Shown: positions 17,936-27,302, counted from the first letter of the stretch. The stretch is DNA of 32,231 nt from Streptococcus massiliensis DSM 18628 (GCF_000380065.1 NZ_KB904372.1:1-32231), one strand, 5' to 3'. Notes: generated from the letters alone by a model not told the origin. A program made the numbers and translations.

Positions 17936-17955
17936 TGTAAACAAATTGGTTTACA
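17936..17955. promoter_or_regulatory. Candidate operator palindrome downstream of the clpL -10
   Basis: TGTAAAC and GTTTACA (seven-base arms, six-base gap) form a perfect palindrome just after the -10, where a bound repressor would block transcription. TTATGTAAA occurs three times around the promoter (17886, 17919, 17933), the last overlapping the left arm. No CtsR heptads or CIRCE element are visible. Confidence 0.5.
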
Positions 17956-18004
17956 CAAGACCTTTCGCTTATATAAGGAAATAGAAAATAAACGAGGTAT
18001 AAAT

Positions 18005-20116
18005 ATGAACAACAATTACAACGATTTTAACAACATGGACGACATTTTCAATCAACTCATGGGAGGGATGCGCGGCTACAACAGCGAAAACCGCCGCTAT
18101 CTGATTAACGGACGCGAAGTCACACCAGAAGAGTTTGCGGAGTATCGGGCAACGGGACGCTTGCCTAAGAGTGTAGGCGCTTCGCAAGCAGTGGAAGGAC
18201 AAGCCCAAGCACCTAAGGGAGACAGCATCTTGGCAAAACTCGGCCGCAATCTGACAGCTGAAGCGCGCGAAGACATGCTAGACCCTGTCATTGGGCGCAA
18301 CAAGGAAATCCAAGAAACAGCTGAAATCCTGTCTCGCCGCACCAAGAACAATCCTGTCTTGGTCGGAGATGCTGGGGTTGGTAAAACCGCTGTTGTTGAA
18401 GGCCTAGCGCAAGCGATTGTCCACGGAGATGTGCCAGCAGCAATCAAAAATAAGGAAATCATTTCCATTGATATTTCAGGTTTGGAAGCGGGCACTCAAT
18501 ACCGCGGTAGCTTTGAAGAAAATATCCAAAACTTGATTTCAGAAGTGAAAGAGCATGGTAATGTCATTCTCTTCTTTGACGAAATCCACCAAATTCTTGG
18601 TGCTGGAAGCACAGGCGGCGACAGCGGCTCCAAAGGCTTGGCGGACATTTTGAAACCTGCTTTGTCACGCGGTGAGTTGACCGTTATCGGGGCAACGACG
18701 CAGGACGAATACCGCAATACCATTTTGAAGAATGCAGCCTTGGCGCGCCGTTTCAACGAAGTCAAGGTCAATGCACCGTCTGCGGAGGATACTTACAAGA
18801 TTCTCCAAGGTATTCGCGACCTCTACGAAAAGCACCATAATGTCATTTTGCCAGATGAAGTGCTCAAGGCCGCAGTGGATTACTCTGTCCAATACATTCC
18901 ACAAAGGAGCCTACCTGACAAGGCCATTGACTTGATTGATGTGACGGCGGCTCACTTGGCAGCGCAGCACCCTGTGACAGATGTGCATGCAGTGGAGCGC
19001 GAAATTGCTGAACAAAAAGAAAAGCAGGAAAAAGCCGTTGAGGCAGAAGACTTTGAAGCGGCTCTTAACGCTAAGACGCGGATTGAAGAGCTCGAAAAGA
19101 AAATTGCTAACCACACAGAAGACATGAAAGTGACCGCAACGATTAACGATGTGGCTGAGTCAGTAGAGCGGATTACAGGCATTCCAGTTTCTCAAATGGG
19201 CAGCAGCGACATTGAGCGTCTCAAAGAAATGAACGCTCGGCTCAAGACCAAGGTCATTGGGCAAAACGAAGCCGTAGAGGCAGTGGCGCGTGCAATCCGC
19301 CGTAATCGTGCAGGTTTTGACGAAGGCAACCGCCCAATCGGTAGCTTCCTCTTTGTCGGGCCGACCGGTGTCGGCAAGACCGAGCTGGCTAAGCAGCTGG
19401 CGCTTGATATGTTTGGCACCAAGGACGCGATTATTCGGCTGGACATGTCTGAGTATTCTGACCGCACTGCGGTTTCTAAGCTAATCGGGACAACGGCTGG
19501 CTATGTCGGCTATGATGACAATAGCAACACGCTGACCGAGCGCGTCCGCCGTAATCCTTACTCTATCATCTTGCTGGACGAGATTGAAAAGGCTGACCCG
19601 CAGGTCATCACTCTCCTGCTTCAAGTCTTGGATGACGGTCGTTTGACGGACGGGCAAGGAAACACGGTCAACTTCAAAAATACCGTGATTATCGCAACTT
19701 CTAACGCTGGCTTTGGCTATGATAGCTTTACTGGCGACGAAGAGAAAGACAGCAAAATCATGGATCGCTTGAAACCATTCTTCCGTCCAGAGTTTCTCAA
19801 CCGTTTCAACGCAGTCATTGAGTTTTCTCACTTGAGCAAGGAAGACTTGGGTCAAATCGTGGACTTGATGTTGGCTGAAGTCAACCAAACCTTGGCTAAA
19901 AAGGACATCAGCCTTGAAGTGACCGACGCGGCTAAGGACTACCTCAAGGAAGAAGGTTACGACGAAGTCATGGGCGTGCGCCCACTCCGTCGGGTCATTG
20001 AGCAGCAAATCCGCGACAAGGTGACCGATTATCACTTAGACCACTTGGAAGACAAGCATTTGCTGGCGGATATGAAAGACGGCGAGCTAGTGATTAGCCA
20101 AAAGACAGATGAATAA
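18005..20116 (+). CDS. clpL: ATP-dependent Clp protease-like chaperone ClpL
   Basis: ClpL is a class 1 HSP100 AAA+ disaggregase of Gram-positive bacteria. It works without ClpP and protects cells from heat and some antibiotics. The 703-residue protein lacks the double Clp N-domain and instead has a short Asn/Gly-rich N-terminus ([13 protein letters not shown]). The first AAA+ module has Walker A GDAGVGKT (121-128) and Walker B VILFFDE (187-193). A short coiled middle region (about 330-375, [17 protein letters not shown]) follows, then a second module with GPTGVGKT (452-459) and [10 protein letters not shown]. The site ACGAGGT precedes the ATG. It is a single-gene unit whose richer codon use than its flanks suggests high expression. 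Confidence 0.95.
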   Translation: MNNNYNDFNNMDDIFNQLMGGMRGYNSENRRYLINGREVTPEEFAEYRATGRLPKSVGASQAVEGQAQAPKGDSILAKLGRNLTAEAREDMLDPVIGRNKEIQETAEILSRRTKNNPVLVGDAGVGKTAVVEGLAQAIVHGDVPAAIKNKEIISIDISGLEAGTQYRGSFEENIQNLISEVKEHGNVILFFDEIHQILGAGSTGGDSGSKGLADILKPALSRGELTVIGATTQDEYRNTILKNAALARRFNEVKVNAPSAEDTYKILQGIRDLYEKHHNVILPDEVLKAAVDYSVQYIPQRSLPDKAIDLIDVTAAHLAAQHPVTDVHAVEREIAEQKEKQEKAVEAEDFEAALNAKTRIEELEKKIANHTEDMKVTATINDVAESVERITGIPVSQMGSSDIERLKEMNARLKTKVIGQNEAVEAVARAIRRNRAGFDEGNRPIGSFLFVGPTGVGKTELAKQLALDMFGTKDAIIRLDMSEYSDRTAVSKLIGTTAGYVGYDDNSNTLTERVRRNPYSIILLDEIEKADPQVITLLLQVLDDGRLTDGQGNTVNFKNTVIIATSNAGFGYDSFTGDEEKDSKIMDRLKPFFRPEFLNRFNAVIEFSHLSKEDLGQIVDLMLAEVNQTLAKKDISLEVTDAAKDYLKEEGYDEVMGVRPLRRVIEQQIRDKVTDYHLDHLEDKHLLADMKDGELVISQKTDE

Positions 20117-20129
20117 TAAACCCGAAAAT

Positions 20130-20160
20130 GGAGCTGGAGTTATTTCCAGCTTCTTTTTTT
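20130..20160 (+). terminator. Intrinsic terminator of clpL
   Basis: AGCTGGA/TCCAGCT (20132-20138 with 20145-20151) is followed by TCTTTTTTT. Confidence 0.9.
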
Positions 20161-20179
20161 GAAAAATTTCTTTTTTTAC

Positions 20180-20208
20180 TTGCTTTTTGAGTGAAACTAT
20201 GATACGAT
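20180..20208 (+). promoter_or_regulatory. Promoter of rplJ-rplL
   Basis: TTGCTT (20180-20185) and TACGAT (20203-20208) are 17 bases apart, at the start of the L10 leader. Confidence 0.6.
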
Positions 20209-20213
20209 TATAA

Positions 20214-20365
20214 GCGGTTTGAAAAAACTGCCTAAGACAGTAGGGGAGCTTGACTCATAAAGATCCTACCGAGGACAAAACGGATCATGTAAAAGAAACG
20301 TATTGTACTTTCGTGTCTAGGTTTGGGCGCGTTTTTCTTTTGGAAAAATTTCCCAAGCAAAATAA
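20214..20365 (+). ncRNA. Ribosomal protein L10 leader (cis-regulatory RNA)
   Basis: The long leader contains CCTAAGACAGTAGGGGAGC and TCCTACCGAGGACAAAACGG, the conserved core of the L10 leader family. In that family L10, alone or with L12, represses its own operon. The distance from promoter to rplJ (about 180 bases) is as expected. Boundaries are approximate. Confidence 0.85.
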
Positions 20366-20385
20366 TTACGGAGGTGAAACACTAA

Positions 20386-20886
20386 ATGAGTGAAGCAAGT
20401 ATTGCTAAAAAAGCGGAACTAGTTGATGTAGTTGCTGAAAAAATGAAAGCAGCTGCAAGTATCGTTGTTGTGGATGCTCGTGGTCTTACAGTTGAACAAG
20501 ACACAGTTCTTCGTCGTAATCTTCGTGGAAGCGAAGTTGAGTATAAAGTTATCAAAAACTCAATTTTACGTCGTGCAGCTGAAAAAGCTGGACTTGAAGG
20601 CCTTGCTGATACTTTTGTTGGACCATCTGCTGTTGCATTTTCAAATGAAGATGTTGTAGCACCAGCAAAAATCATCAATGATTTTACTAAAGAAGCTGAT
20701 GCACTTGAAATTAAAGGTGGAGCTATTGAAGGTGCTGTTGCATCTAAAGAAGAAATTGTTGCTCTTGCAACTCTTCCAAACCGCGAAGGACTTCTATCTA
20801 TGCTACTATCTGTACTTCAAGCGCCAGTTCGCAACGTTGCTCTCGCAGTCAAAGCGGTTGCAGACAACAAAGAAGACGCAGCTTAA
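20386..20886 (+). CDS. rplJ: 50S ribosomal protein uL10
   Basis: uL10 forms the base of the ribosomal stalk and carries the L7/L12 dimers. The 166-residue protein opens [16 protein letters not shown] and keeps [19 protein letters not shown]. The C-terminal helix that binds L12 ([20 protein letters not shown]) is typical. The site ACGGAGGTG is strong. It is translated from the leader above, and rplL follows 71 bases later. Confidence 0.97.
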   Translation: MSEASIAKKAELVDVVAEKMKAAASIVVVDARGLTVEQDTVLRRNLRGSEVEYKVIKNSILRRAAEKAGLEGLADTFVGPSAVAFSNEDVVAPAKIINDFTKEADALEIKGGAIEGAVASKEEIVALATLPNREGLLSMLLSVLQAPVRNVALAVKAVADNKEDAA

Positions 20887-20957
20887 TCCTAAGTTGTGCA
20901 GCCTAGCTTGCTAGGAAAAATATTAAAAATTATAAAACTTATTTGGAGGAAATAACA

Positions 20958-21326
20958 ATGGCATTGAACATTGAAAACATTATTGCTGAAATTAAAGAAG
21001 CTTCAATCCTTGAGCTTAACGACCTTGTAAAAGCTATCGAAGAAGAATTTGGTGTAACTGCGGCTGCTCCTGTAGCTGTAGCTGCTGCTGGTGCTGGCGA
21101 AGCTGCCGCTGCTAAAGATTCATTTGACGTTGAATTGACTGCAGCTGGTGACAAGAAAGTCGGCGTTATTAAAGCTGTACGTGAAATCACAGGTCTTGGT
21201 CTTAAAGAAGCTAAAGAACTTGTTGATGGCGCACCTGGCGTTATCAAAGAAGGCGTTCCAACTGCAGAAGCTGAAGAAATCAAAGCTAAACTGGAAGAAG
21301 CTGGAGCTAGTGTTACTCTTAAATAA
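20958..21326 (+). CDS. rplL: 50S ribosomal protein bL12 (L7/L12)
   Basis: bL12 is the flexible stalk protein that recruits translation factors. The 122-residue product has an N-terminal dimerisation region ([20 protein letters not shown]), an alanine-rich hinge ([17 protein letters not shown]) and the conserved C-terminal domain with [20 protein letters not shown] and KELVDGAP. I start at 20958 behind TTGGAGGAAA, not at an in-frame ATG 15 bases upstream that overlaps this site. Confidence 0.97.
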   Translation: MALNIENIIAEIKEASILELNDLVKAIEEEFGVTAAAPVAVAAAGAGEAAAAKDSFDVELTAAGDKKVGVIKAVREITGLGLKEAKELVDGAPGVIKEGVPTAEAEEIKAKLEEAGASVTLK

Positions 21327-21365
21327 TAGAGTATCACAAGAGATTCTGATATTTCAGGATGATTA

Positions 21366-21402
21366 AAAACAAGCCTCACTTACAGTGGGGCTTGTTTTTT
21401 GT
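21366..21402 (+). terminator. Intrinsic terminator of rplJ-rplL
   Basis: A 14-bp stem (AAACAAGCCTCACT at 21367-21380 with AGTGGGGCTTGTTT at 21384-21397) is followed by T. Confidence 0.93.
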
Positions 21403-21441
21403 GGTGTAATTGATAAATTCAAGTAAAAGTGTAGGTTCTGA

Positions 21442-21506
21442 TTCATAATAAAATTGATGAGCAAATGCTCCAAGAGTAAAGTAAGAAATATAGATTTTAT
21501 TATGAA
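21442..21506. repeat. Inverted repeat with nested hairpin upstream of the tRNA gene
   Basis: TTCATAATAAAAT (21442-21454) is exactly complementary to ATTTTATTATGAA (21494-21506). Between them lies the hairpin GAGCA/TGCTC (21459-21470). It does not end in a T run and lies outside any gene. Confidence 0.6.
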
Positions 21507-21512
21507 AACATC

Positions 21513-21541
21513 TTGCATAACTCACTAGACTAGGGTACAAT
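21513..21541 (+). promoter_or_regulatory. Promoter of the tRNA-Arg gene
   Basis: TTGCAT (21513-21518) and TACAAT (21536-21541) are 17 bases apart, 14 bases before the tRNA. Confidence 0.8.
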
Positions 21542-21555
21542 AGTAAGGAAAGTTT

Positions 21556-21627
21556 GTCCCCTTAGTTCAATGGATATAACAACTCCCTCCTAAGGAGTAG
21601 TTGCTGGTTCGATTCCGGCAGGGGACA
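21556..21627 (+). tRNA. tRNA-Arg (anticodon CCT)
   Basis: The 72-base cloverleaf has acceptor stem GTCCCCT/AGGGGAC, anticodon stem ACTCC/GGAGT around the loop CTCCTAA (anticodon CCT, reading AGG), and a T arm GCTGG-TTCGATT-CCGGC. The discriminator base is A. The CCA end is not encoded. Confidence 0.95.
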
Positions 21628-21635
21628 GAAAAAAT

Positions 21636-21657
21636 GAGCTCATTTCGAGCTCTTTTT
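21636..21657 (+). terminator. Intrinsic terminator of the tRNA-Arg gene
   Basis: GAGCTC and GAGCTC with a five-base loop are followed by TTTTT. Confidence 0.88.
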
Positions 21658-21670
21658 GATTATTGTAAAA

Positions 21671-21697
21671 TAAAAACCGCTGTTTCCAGCGATTTTT
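21671..21697. terminator. Terminator between the tRNA and the DUF3042-like gene (works on the minus strand, possibly both)
   Basis: The stem CGCTG/CAGCG (21678-21682 with 21687-21691) has A's on its left and T's on its right. On the minus strand it directly follows the DUF3042-like stop. On the plus strand it would back up the tRNA terminator. Confidence 0.8.
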
Positions 21698-21867
21698 TAG
21701 TGTGATACGCGGCGGCGTGCTGCTTTTTTGCGGTTTTCTTCGATGAAAGCTGCTTTCTTTTCTTCTGGTTCGATTACTTTTTTCTTGAATGCGTAAACCG
21801 CACCAGCTACAGCAGCAACCGTTCCAGCGACACCTGTTAGAACGCCTTTACCAAAATTTTTAGCCAT
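21697..21867 (-). CDS. DUF3042-like small protein (56 residues)
   Basis: A 56-codon frame on the minus strand starts at an ATG (21867-21865) behind the perfect site AAAGGAG and ends at TAA. It begins MAKNFGKGVLTGVAGTVAAV, a glycine- and alanine-rich hydrophobic helix of roughly 20 residues. This is followed by a charged tail with VIEPEEKKAAF and the very basic end KKAARRRVSH. This matches DUF3042-type proteins widespread in streptococci and lactobacilli, function unknown. The pattern suggests a membrane-anchored small protein with a cytoplasmic basic tail. A terminator directly follows. Confidence 0.88.
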   Translation of the reverse strand: MAKNFGKGVLTGVAGTVAAVAGAVYAFKKKVIEPEEKKAAFIEENRKKAARRRVSH

Positions 21868-21935
21868 GTGAATTTCTCCTTTACCTAGGGGTCGGGAAAG
21901 CTGAAGAAAGGTTTTCGTCCGAGCTCCTTATTTTA

Positions 21936-21944
21936 TGTTATACT
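21936..21944 (+). promoter_or_regulatory. Extended -10 promoter of miaA
   Basis: TATACT at 21939-21944 lies 38 bases before miaA, with TG shortly before it. No good -35 is seen at 17 bases. The divergent DUF3042-like gene must also have its promoter in this 115-base gap. Confidence 0.5.
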
Positions 21945-21982
21945 AATAGTAACGAAAAAACGAAATTTTTTCAAGGAAAAAG

Positions 21983-22867
21983 ATGAAAACCAAGATAATC
22001 GTAATTGTAGGCCCCACAGCAGTGGGAAAAACGGCTTTGAGTTTGGAATTGGCTCAGAGATTTAAGGGCGAGGTCATCAGCGGCGACAGCCAGCAGGTCT
22101 ATCAAGGGCTTGATATTGGCACAGCCAAGGCGACTGAGAAAGAGCGGGCTTTAGTGCCCCACCACCTGATTGATGTGCGAGAGTTGACGGAGACTTACTC
22201 AGTGCACGATTTTGTGGTCGAGGCAGGGGCTGCTATCACAGACATCACGAGCCGTGGCAAGCTTCCCATTATCGCAGGCGGGACAGGGCTTTATGTCCAG
22301 AGCCTGCTGGAGGGCTATCATCTGGGTGGGCAGGTGCCGCATGATAAGGTGCTGGCTTATCGGGAGCAGCTGGAGCTTTTGGAGGACCAAGACCTGTTTG
22401 ACAAGGTAGCGCAGCAAGGGTTGACCATTTCGCAAATCAACCGTCGGCGGGCGATTCGGGCTTTGGAAATCGCGCGTTTTGGACAGGATTTGGAAAATCA
22501 AGAACCTGCCTATGAGGCGCTTCTTATCGGGCTTAATGATGAGCGGGAGCGGCTCTACGAGCGCATCAATCAGCGCGTGGACGATATGCTGACAGCGGGC
22601 TTGCTATATGAAGCACGCCAGCTTTACCAGCAGTATCCACAGGCGCAAGCTACACGTGGCATCGGCTACAAAGAGCTTTTTCCTTATTTTTCAGGGGAAA
22701 TCTCTCTGGAAGAAGCCGTGGAGAAGATTAAGCAAAATACGCGGCGTTTTGCCAAACGGCAAATTACTTGGTTTAAAAATCGCATGCAGGTGGACTTTTA
22801 TCAGATTTCAGAGGCTGATTATAAGGCACAAATCATCAAGCAAGTTGAAGGATTTTTGAATGATTGA
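21983..22867 (+). CDS. miaA: tRNA dimethylallyltransferase
   Basis: MiaA adds a dimethylallyl group to A37 of tRNAs that read codons beginning with U. The 294-residue protein has the P-loop GPTAVGKTA (10-18), the substrate motif [17 protein letters not shown] (from residue 33) and [13 protein letters not shown]. The C-terminal region has [10 protein letters not shown] and [15 protein letters not shown], as in the family. It is first in a tightly packed set with hflX, which it overlaps by eight bases. Confidence 0.96.
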   Translation: MKTKIIVIVGPTAVGKTALSLELAQRFKGEVISGDSQQVYQGLDIGTAKATEKERALVPHHLIDVRELTETYSVHDFVVEAGAAITDITSRGKLPIIAGGTGLYVQSLLEGYHLGGQVPHDKVLAYREQLELLEDQDLFDKVAQQGLTISQINRRRAIRALEIARFGQDLENQEPAYEALLIGLNDERERLYERINQRVDDMLTAGLLYEARQLYQQYPQAQATRGIGYKELFPYFSGEISLEEAVEKIKQNTRRFAKRQITWFKNRMQVDFYQISEADYKAQIIKQVEGFLND

Positions 22868-24098
22868 AACAGAAAAAAAGCAAGAACGGGTCTTTTTGAT
22901 CGGGGTTGACCTAGGACAGCATGACCATTTTGATATGTCCATGGAAGAATTAGCTAGTCTAGCGCAAACAGCAGGGGCTGAGGTGCTGGGCACCTACACG
23001 CAAAAGCGGGAAAAATATGACAGCAAGACCTTTGTCGGCTCGGGAAAATTGACAGAAATCAAGCAAATGGTGGAAGCCGACGAGATTTCCACCGTCATTG
23101 TCAATAATCGCTTGACTCCACGGCAGAATGTCAATCTGGAAGAGACGCTAGGCGTCAAAGTGATTGACCGCATGCAGCTGATTTTGGATATTTTTGCTCT
23201 GCGGGCGCGCAGCCATGAGGGCAAGCTCCAAGTGCACCTAGCCCAGCTCAAATATATGCTGCCACGCTTGGTTGGACAAGGCATTATGCTCAGCCGTCAG
23301 GCTGGGGGAATTGGCTCGCGTGGACCGGGCGAAAGCCAGCTGGAACTCAATCGCCGTAGCATTCGTCACCAGATTTCAGATATTGAGCGGCAGCTCAAAA
23401 CTGTGGAGAAAAATCGGGCGACCATTCGCGAAAAAAGGCTGGAATCGAGCGTCTTTAAAATCGGGCTGATTGGCTACACCAACACTGGAAAATCAACGAT
23501 TATGAACGCCCTGACCAGCAAGAGCCAGTATGAAGCCGATGAGCTCTTTGCGACGCTGGACGTGACGACCAAGAGCATTCACCTAGCGGACAAGCTCCAA
23601 GTGACCTTGACGGACACTGTTGGTTTCATTCAGGATTTGCCGACCGAGCTGGTGTCTAGCTTCAAGTCGACCCTAGAAGAAAGCAAAAATGTGGATTTGC
23701 TGGTGCATGTCATTGACGCCAGTGACCCACATCACGAGGAGCACGAAAAGACCGTGCTTGACATCATGCAGGACTTGGGCATGGCAGACCTTCCTCGCCT
23801 GACCCTTTATAATAAAGCAGACAAGGCGGAGAATTTCACGCCGACCCAGACCCCCTATGTCCTCCTTTCGGCTAAGGCGGAAAATAGTGGAGCTGTCTTG
23901 CAGGAAGTGCTAATCAACAAAATGAAAGAGTTGTTTAGTCCGTTCACGATGACTGTCAGTCCAGCTAAGGCTTATAAAGTGCACGATTTAGAGACGATTA
24001 CCATTATCGAAAAACGTGATTATCTGGATGATGCCGAGCAAATTTCTGGCTATATCGCTGAGAAAAACAAATGGAGGCTAGAAGAATTTTATGACTGA
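22860..24098 (+). CDS. hflX: GTPase HflX
   Basis: HflX is a ribosome-associated GTPase that splits stalled or hibernating 70S ribosomes. The 412-residue protein has the N-terminal HflX domain ([29 protein letters not shown]), the glycine-rich linker [18 protein letters not shown] (149-166) and the G domain. The G domain shows G1 GYTNTGKST (205-213), G3 DTVGF (252-256) and G4 NKAD (318-321). It overlaps miaA upstream and the unknown gene downstream by eight bases each. Confidence 0.96.
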   Translation: MIETEKKQERVFLIGVDLGQHDHFDMSMEELASLAQTAGAEVLGTYTQKREKYDSKTFVGSGKLTEIKQMVEADEISTVIVNNRLTPRQNVNLEETLGVKVIDRMQLILDIFALRARSHEGKLQVHLAQLKYMLPRLVGQGIMLSRQAGGIGSRGPGESQLELNRRSIRHQISDIERQLKTVEKNRATIREKRLESSVFKIGLIGYTNTGKSTIMNALTSKSQYEADELFATLDVTTKSIHLADKLQVTLTDTVGFIQDLPTELVSSFKSTLEESKNVDLLVHVIDASDPHHEEHEKTVLDIMQDLGMADLPRLTLYNKADKAENFTPTQTPYVLLSAKAENSGAVLQEVLINKMKELFSPFTMTVSPAKAYKVHDLETITIIEKRDYLDDAEQISGYIAEKNKWRLEEFYD

Positions 24099-24714
24099 TT
24101 ATCTTGATTTGGCGCTCAAATACGGCGGCTTCACTAGCCTAGATAAGGTCTATTTGACGCGGGTTTTGGCAGAGCTGACCGAGGCGCAAAAGTTGACCTT
24201 TATCACGCCGCCACCCAGCGTCATCAATGCTTACTTTGCAGAATTGTATCAAAAGAAGAGCCCAGAAGCAGCGACCGACTACTTTTTTGAGCTTAGCCGC
24301 AAGCTTTCACTTTTCAACGACCGACCGACTTTTGAAGAGACCAAGCCTTTTGTCCGCCTCAATTTATCGGGCAAGGCATTTGGCTACTGCTATGTAGCTG
24401 AAAATGAGCTGGCGCGTGTTTTTGCTCAAGAGAAAGTGGAAATCACAGCTGACTTGCTTTTTGAAATCGCGCAGATTTTCCCGCATTATCAGGTCTATGA
24501 AAAAGCAGGAAAGATTTATATGGAGCCCGCGCCAGCCGAAGAAGTCGTGGACAGACAATCCTTGACCGCTTTGACCGACCTAGAAATCTTAACAGACAGT
24601 CGCAAAAAATTGTCCGGCTACAATCAAGAGGAGCTGCTAGATTTGGCGCAGAACTACGCTGGCAAAAAGGCTTTTCGCTCGCAAAATCGCACAGCCATGA
24701 TATATATCGAATAG
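24091..24714 (+). CDS. Conserved streptococcal protein of unknown function between hflX and rnz
   Basis: This is a 207-residue soluble protein with no signal peptide, membrane segment or catalytic motif I recognise. It starts [22 protein letters not shown], and has a lysine-rich end ([22 protein letters not shown]) finishing with [13 protein letters not shown] recall that homologues at this place in streptococcal genomes sometimes carry a cystathionine-enzyme label, but no pyridoxal-phosphate lysine motif is visible and the length is half that of such enzymes. It overlaps hflX by eight bases and precedes rnz by ten, so it is cotranscribed with tRNA and ribosome genes. A role there is only a guess. 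Confidence 0.75.
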   Translation: MTDYLDLALKYGGFTSLDKVYLTRVLAELTEAQKLTFITPPPSVINAYFAELYQKKSPEAATDYFFELSRKLSLFNDRPTFEETKPFVRLNLSGKAFGYCYVAENELARVFAQEKVEITADLLFEIAQIFPHYQVYEKAGKIYMEPAPAEEVVDRQSLTALTDLEILTDSRKKLSGYNQEELLDLAQNYAGKKAFRSQNRTAMIYIE

Positions 24715-24724
24715 AAAGAAAAAT

Positions 24725-25654
24725 ATGGAACTACAATTTTTAGGAACCAGCGCTGGACAGCCGTCCAAGGCTCGCAATGTCTCTAGCCTCGTCCTCAAGT
24801 TACTGGAGGAAATCAACGAAATTTGGATGTTTGATTGCGGCGAGGGCACCCAGCATCAGATTTTAAAGACGACCATTAAACCGCGCAAAATCAGCAAAAT
24901 TTTTATCACCCACCTGCATGGCGACCATATTTTTGGTTTGCCTGGTTTTCTATCTAGCCGCTCTTTTCAGGCAAATGAGGAGCAGACGGATATTGAGCTC
25001 TACGGCCCTGTCGGCATTAAGAATTTTGTCATGACGAGCCTACGCATGTCGGGTTCGCATCTGCCTTACCGCATTCATTTTCATGAGTTTGATGAGAAAA
25101 GTCTGGGCAAGATTTTAGAAACGGATAAATTCACCGTCTATGCTGAAAAGCTGGACCACACGATTTTTTGTGTGGGCTACCGCATTATGCAAAAGGATTT
25201 GGAAGGCAGCCTTGATGCTGAAAAATTAAAGGCAGCGGGAGTGCCTTTTGGCCCTCTGTTTGGGAAAATCAAGAGCGGTCAGGACATCGTTTTGGAAAAT
25301 GGCGACAAGATTGTGGCGGCGGATTACATCTCGCCACCGCGTCCTGGCAAGGTCGTGACCATTTTGGGCGATACCAGAAAGACGGATGCTAGCATTCGTT
25401 TGGCAGTGGCGGCGGATGTTTTTGTGCATGAGGCGACTTATGGCAAGGGCGATGAGAAGTTGGCTCGCAATCACGGGCACTCAACCAATATGCAGGCGGC
25501 GCAGGTTGCCAAAGCGGCAGGCGCCAAGCGGCTTTTGCTTAATCATATCAGCGCCCGCTTTTTGTCCAAGGACATCAGTCAAATGCGCAAGGATGCAGCA
25601 ACGATTTTTGAGCCCGTGCATCTAGTCAAGGATTTGGAAGAGGTAGAGATATGA
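24725..25654 (+). CDS. rnz: Ribonuclease Z (tRNA 3'-processing)
   Basis: RNase Z cuts the 3' trailer of tRNA precursors, which is required here because the tRNA-Arg in this window does not encode CCA. The 309-residue metallo-beta-lactamase protein has the zinc motif HLHGDH (63-68: His63, His65, Asp67, His68). Further ligands are expected in the [12 protein letters not shown] segment, in ILGDTRK and in [11 protein letters not shown]. Length and motifs match the short bacterial form. It overlaps the next gene by four bases. Confidence 0.95.
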   Translation: MELQFLGTSAGQPSKARNVSSLVLKLLEEINEIWMFDCGEGTQHQILKTTIKPRKISKIFITHLHGDHIFGLPGFLSSRSFQANEEQTDIELYGPVGIKNFVMTSLRMSGSHLPYRIHFHEFDEKSLGKILETDKFTVYAEKLDHTIFCVGYRIMQKDLEGSLDAEKLKAAGVPFGPLFGKIKSGQDIVLENGDKIVAADYISPPRPGKVVTILGDTRKTDASIRLAVAADVFVHEATYGKGDEKLARNHGHSTNMQAAQVAKAAGAKRLLLNHISARFLSKDISQMRKDAATIFEPVHLVKDLEEVEI

Positions 25655-26406
25655 GAACGATTATCATGACGGGGGCTAGCGGTGGGCTGGCTCAAGAAAT
25701 AGTGAAACTCTTGCCTGACGACCGGTTGATTTTGCTAGGGCGCAGCCGAGCCAAGCTAGAGAAGCTCTACGGCAGTCTTTCAAATGCTGAGCTGGTGGAG
25801 CTGGATATTACAGACAGCGCAGCCGTGGCAGATTTCAGCCAGCAGGTTTACGACAAGTATGGAGTGATTGATGTTTTGGTCAATAATGCAGGCTACGGCA
25901 TTTTTGCGGAATTTGACCAGATTGCGCCGAGCGAGATTGAAGCCATGTTTGAGGTTAATACCTTTGCCCTCATGAACTTTTCCCACCTGTTTGGCGCTCA
26001 AATGAAAGCAGTCCGCAAGGGGCATATCATCAATATTGTCAGCATGGCGGGGCTGATTGCCAGCAGCAAGTCCAGCCTTTATTCAGCGACCAAGTTTGCG
26101 GCTATCGGTTTTTCAAATGCCCTGCGCTTGGAGCTCATGCCCTGTCAAGTCCATGTAACGACGGTCAATCCAGGGCCTATCAAGACCGCCTTTTTTGACC
26201 AAGCAGACCCAGAAGGGACTTATGTAAGAGCTGTGGAGCGCTACATTCTGGAAGCGCCAGTTGTTGCTCGCAAAATCGTCCGCATTTTTGGCAAAAAGAA
26301 GCGCGAGCTTAACCTACCTTTCCTGCTTAATCTTGCCCACAAGCTCTATGTCCTCTTTCCCAACCTTGCCGACAAAATGGCCAGCAAGATGTTTGATTAT
26401 AAATAA
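25651..26406 (+). CDS. Short-chain dehydrogenase/reductase (SDR)
   Basis: This 251-residue classical SDR has the cofactor motif TGASGGLA (7-14), NNAG (78-81), catalytic Ser131 in NIVSMAG, and the Tyr144-Lys148 pair in SLYSATKFA. The substrate cannot be told; the C-terminal part ([19 protein letters not shown]) is typical of the DltE/YqjQ-like group. It overlaps rnz by four bases and belongs to the miaA-hflX-rnz transcript. Confidence 0.92.
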   Translation: MRTIIMTGASGGLAQEIVKLLPDDRLILLGRSRAKLEKLYGSLSNAELVELDITDSAAVADFSQQVYDKYGVIDVLVNNAGYGIFAEFDQIAPSEIEAMFEVNTFALMNFSHLFGAQMKAVRKGHIINIVSMAGLIASSKSSLYSATKFAAIGFSNALRLELMPCQVHVTTVNPGPIKTAFFDQADPEGTYVRAVERYILEAPVVARKIVRIFGKKKRELNLPFLLNLAHKLYVLFPNLADKMASKMFDYK

Positions 26407-26417
26407 GCGAGGAAAGC

Positions 26418-27125
26418 ATGGATTTAAAAGCCTACAAAAAACACCTCCAAGAACCTTGGGGGCAATTACAATATGACATAATTTTTTATCAGTTAGCTGA
26501 ACTTACCGGACAAAAAATCCTTGATTTTGGCTCTGGTTTTGGGCTGGTTAGCAATTTCTTGGCTCAAAAAAATCAAGTATTAGCTATTGAGCCTAGTGCA
26601 GAAATGATAGCTGAACGCAAGCAAACTTATACATACGAGCAAAAACAAGGAAGTATAGAACTTTTGACGCAGTTAGCTGACAAGTCCTTTGATACCATTG
26701 TATGTCATAATGTTTTGGAATATGTCCCAGGCCCAGCGGCCTACTTAGAGGAGTTTGCTCGCTTGTTAAAACAAGGTGGTCGGCTGTCTCTCGTCAAGCA
26801 TAATCACGTTGGGCGCATTATGCAGACTGTTGTTTTTGAGAACGCTATTAACAAGGCGCAAAAATTATTGGCAGGCCAGACTTATCAGACTCATAGCATG
26901 GGTGAGGCAAATTTTTATGAGGTGAATGATGTCATTAGGCACTTACCTTTAGAAATTCAAACTTATCAAGGAATTCGGATTTTTTACGGTTTGCAAGCCA
27001 ATGAGTTTAAGACAAATCCCGATTGGCGAAAGAATATGTTAAGTATGGAGCTGGCTGTTTGTGGTCAGTCACCTTATCGTGATATTGCGGCTTTTCAGCA
27101 CCTTTGGTTGACTAAGAGAGGCTAG
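26418..27125 (+). CDS. Class I SAM-dependent methyltransferase
   Basis: The 235-residue protein has motif I KILDFGSGFG (33-42), the acidic residue Glu58 in VLAIEPSAEM, and the later segment FDTIVCHNVLEYVPGP, as in UbiE/COQ5-like methyltransferases. The substrate is unknown. Its AT-rich codon use differs from the GC-richer rnz and SDR genes before it and recJ after it. I recall this slot being empty in other streptococci, so it may be a later insertion. It is followed directly by a structured intergenic element. Confidence 0.88.
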   Translation: MDLKAYKKHLQEPWGQLQYDIIFYQLAELTGQKILDFGSGFGLVSNFLAQKNQVLAIEPSAEMIAERKQTYTYEQKQGSIELLTQLADKSFDTIVCHNVLEYVPGPAAYLEEFARLLKQGGRLSLVKHNHVGRIMQTVVFENAINKAQKLLAGQTYQTHSMGEANFYEVNDVIRHLPLEIQTYQGIRIFYGLQANEFKTNPDWRKNMLSMELAVCGQSPYRDIAAFQHLWLTKRG

Positions 27126-27302
27126 GAGGTTGGGACAAAAGTCTGCAACCTCGAAAATCTGTTCGGAGTATATACAAGACGCGGTAGCCTCTTGACTTTT
27201 ACGTTCGTCTTGACAGACTCCGTACAAGCCTAATAGGCATCGCGGGGGTGGGACAACGAACTATTCCTTTTAAGGAATGAGTTCTGTCCCACTCCCTTTT
27301 TT
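27126..27302 (+). repeat. Composite hairpin-rich intergenic element ending in a terminator
   Basis: Four structures follow one another: GAGGTTG/CAACCTC (27126-27132 with 27146-27152); a nested stem of CGGAGT/ACTCCG (27164-27169 with 27217-27222) around CAAGACG/CGTCTTG (27175-27181 with 27206-27212); GCCTA/TAGGC; and a long terminator stem. The GTTGGGACAAAAGTC and GGTGGGACA motifs recall dispersed intergenic repeats of streptococci. No open reading frame is visible. Confidence 0.7.
27243..27302 (+). terminator. Strong terminator of the miaA-methyltransferase set
   Basis: A long stem pairs the arm from 27244 (GGGGTGGGACA then GAACT) with AGTTCTGTCCCACTCCC (27280-27296). An inner ATTCCTT/AAGGAAT pairing and a run of six T follow. 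Confidence 0.9.

Noticed and set aside
17881-18004. CtsR or CIRCE element upstream of clpL
   Set aside because: I found no tandem GGTCAAA-type heptads and no TTAGCACTC/GAGTGCTAA pair in the region.
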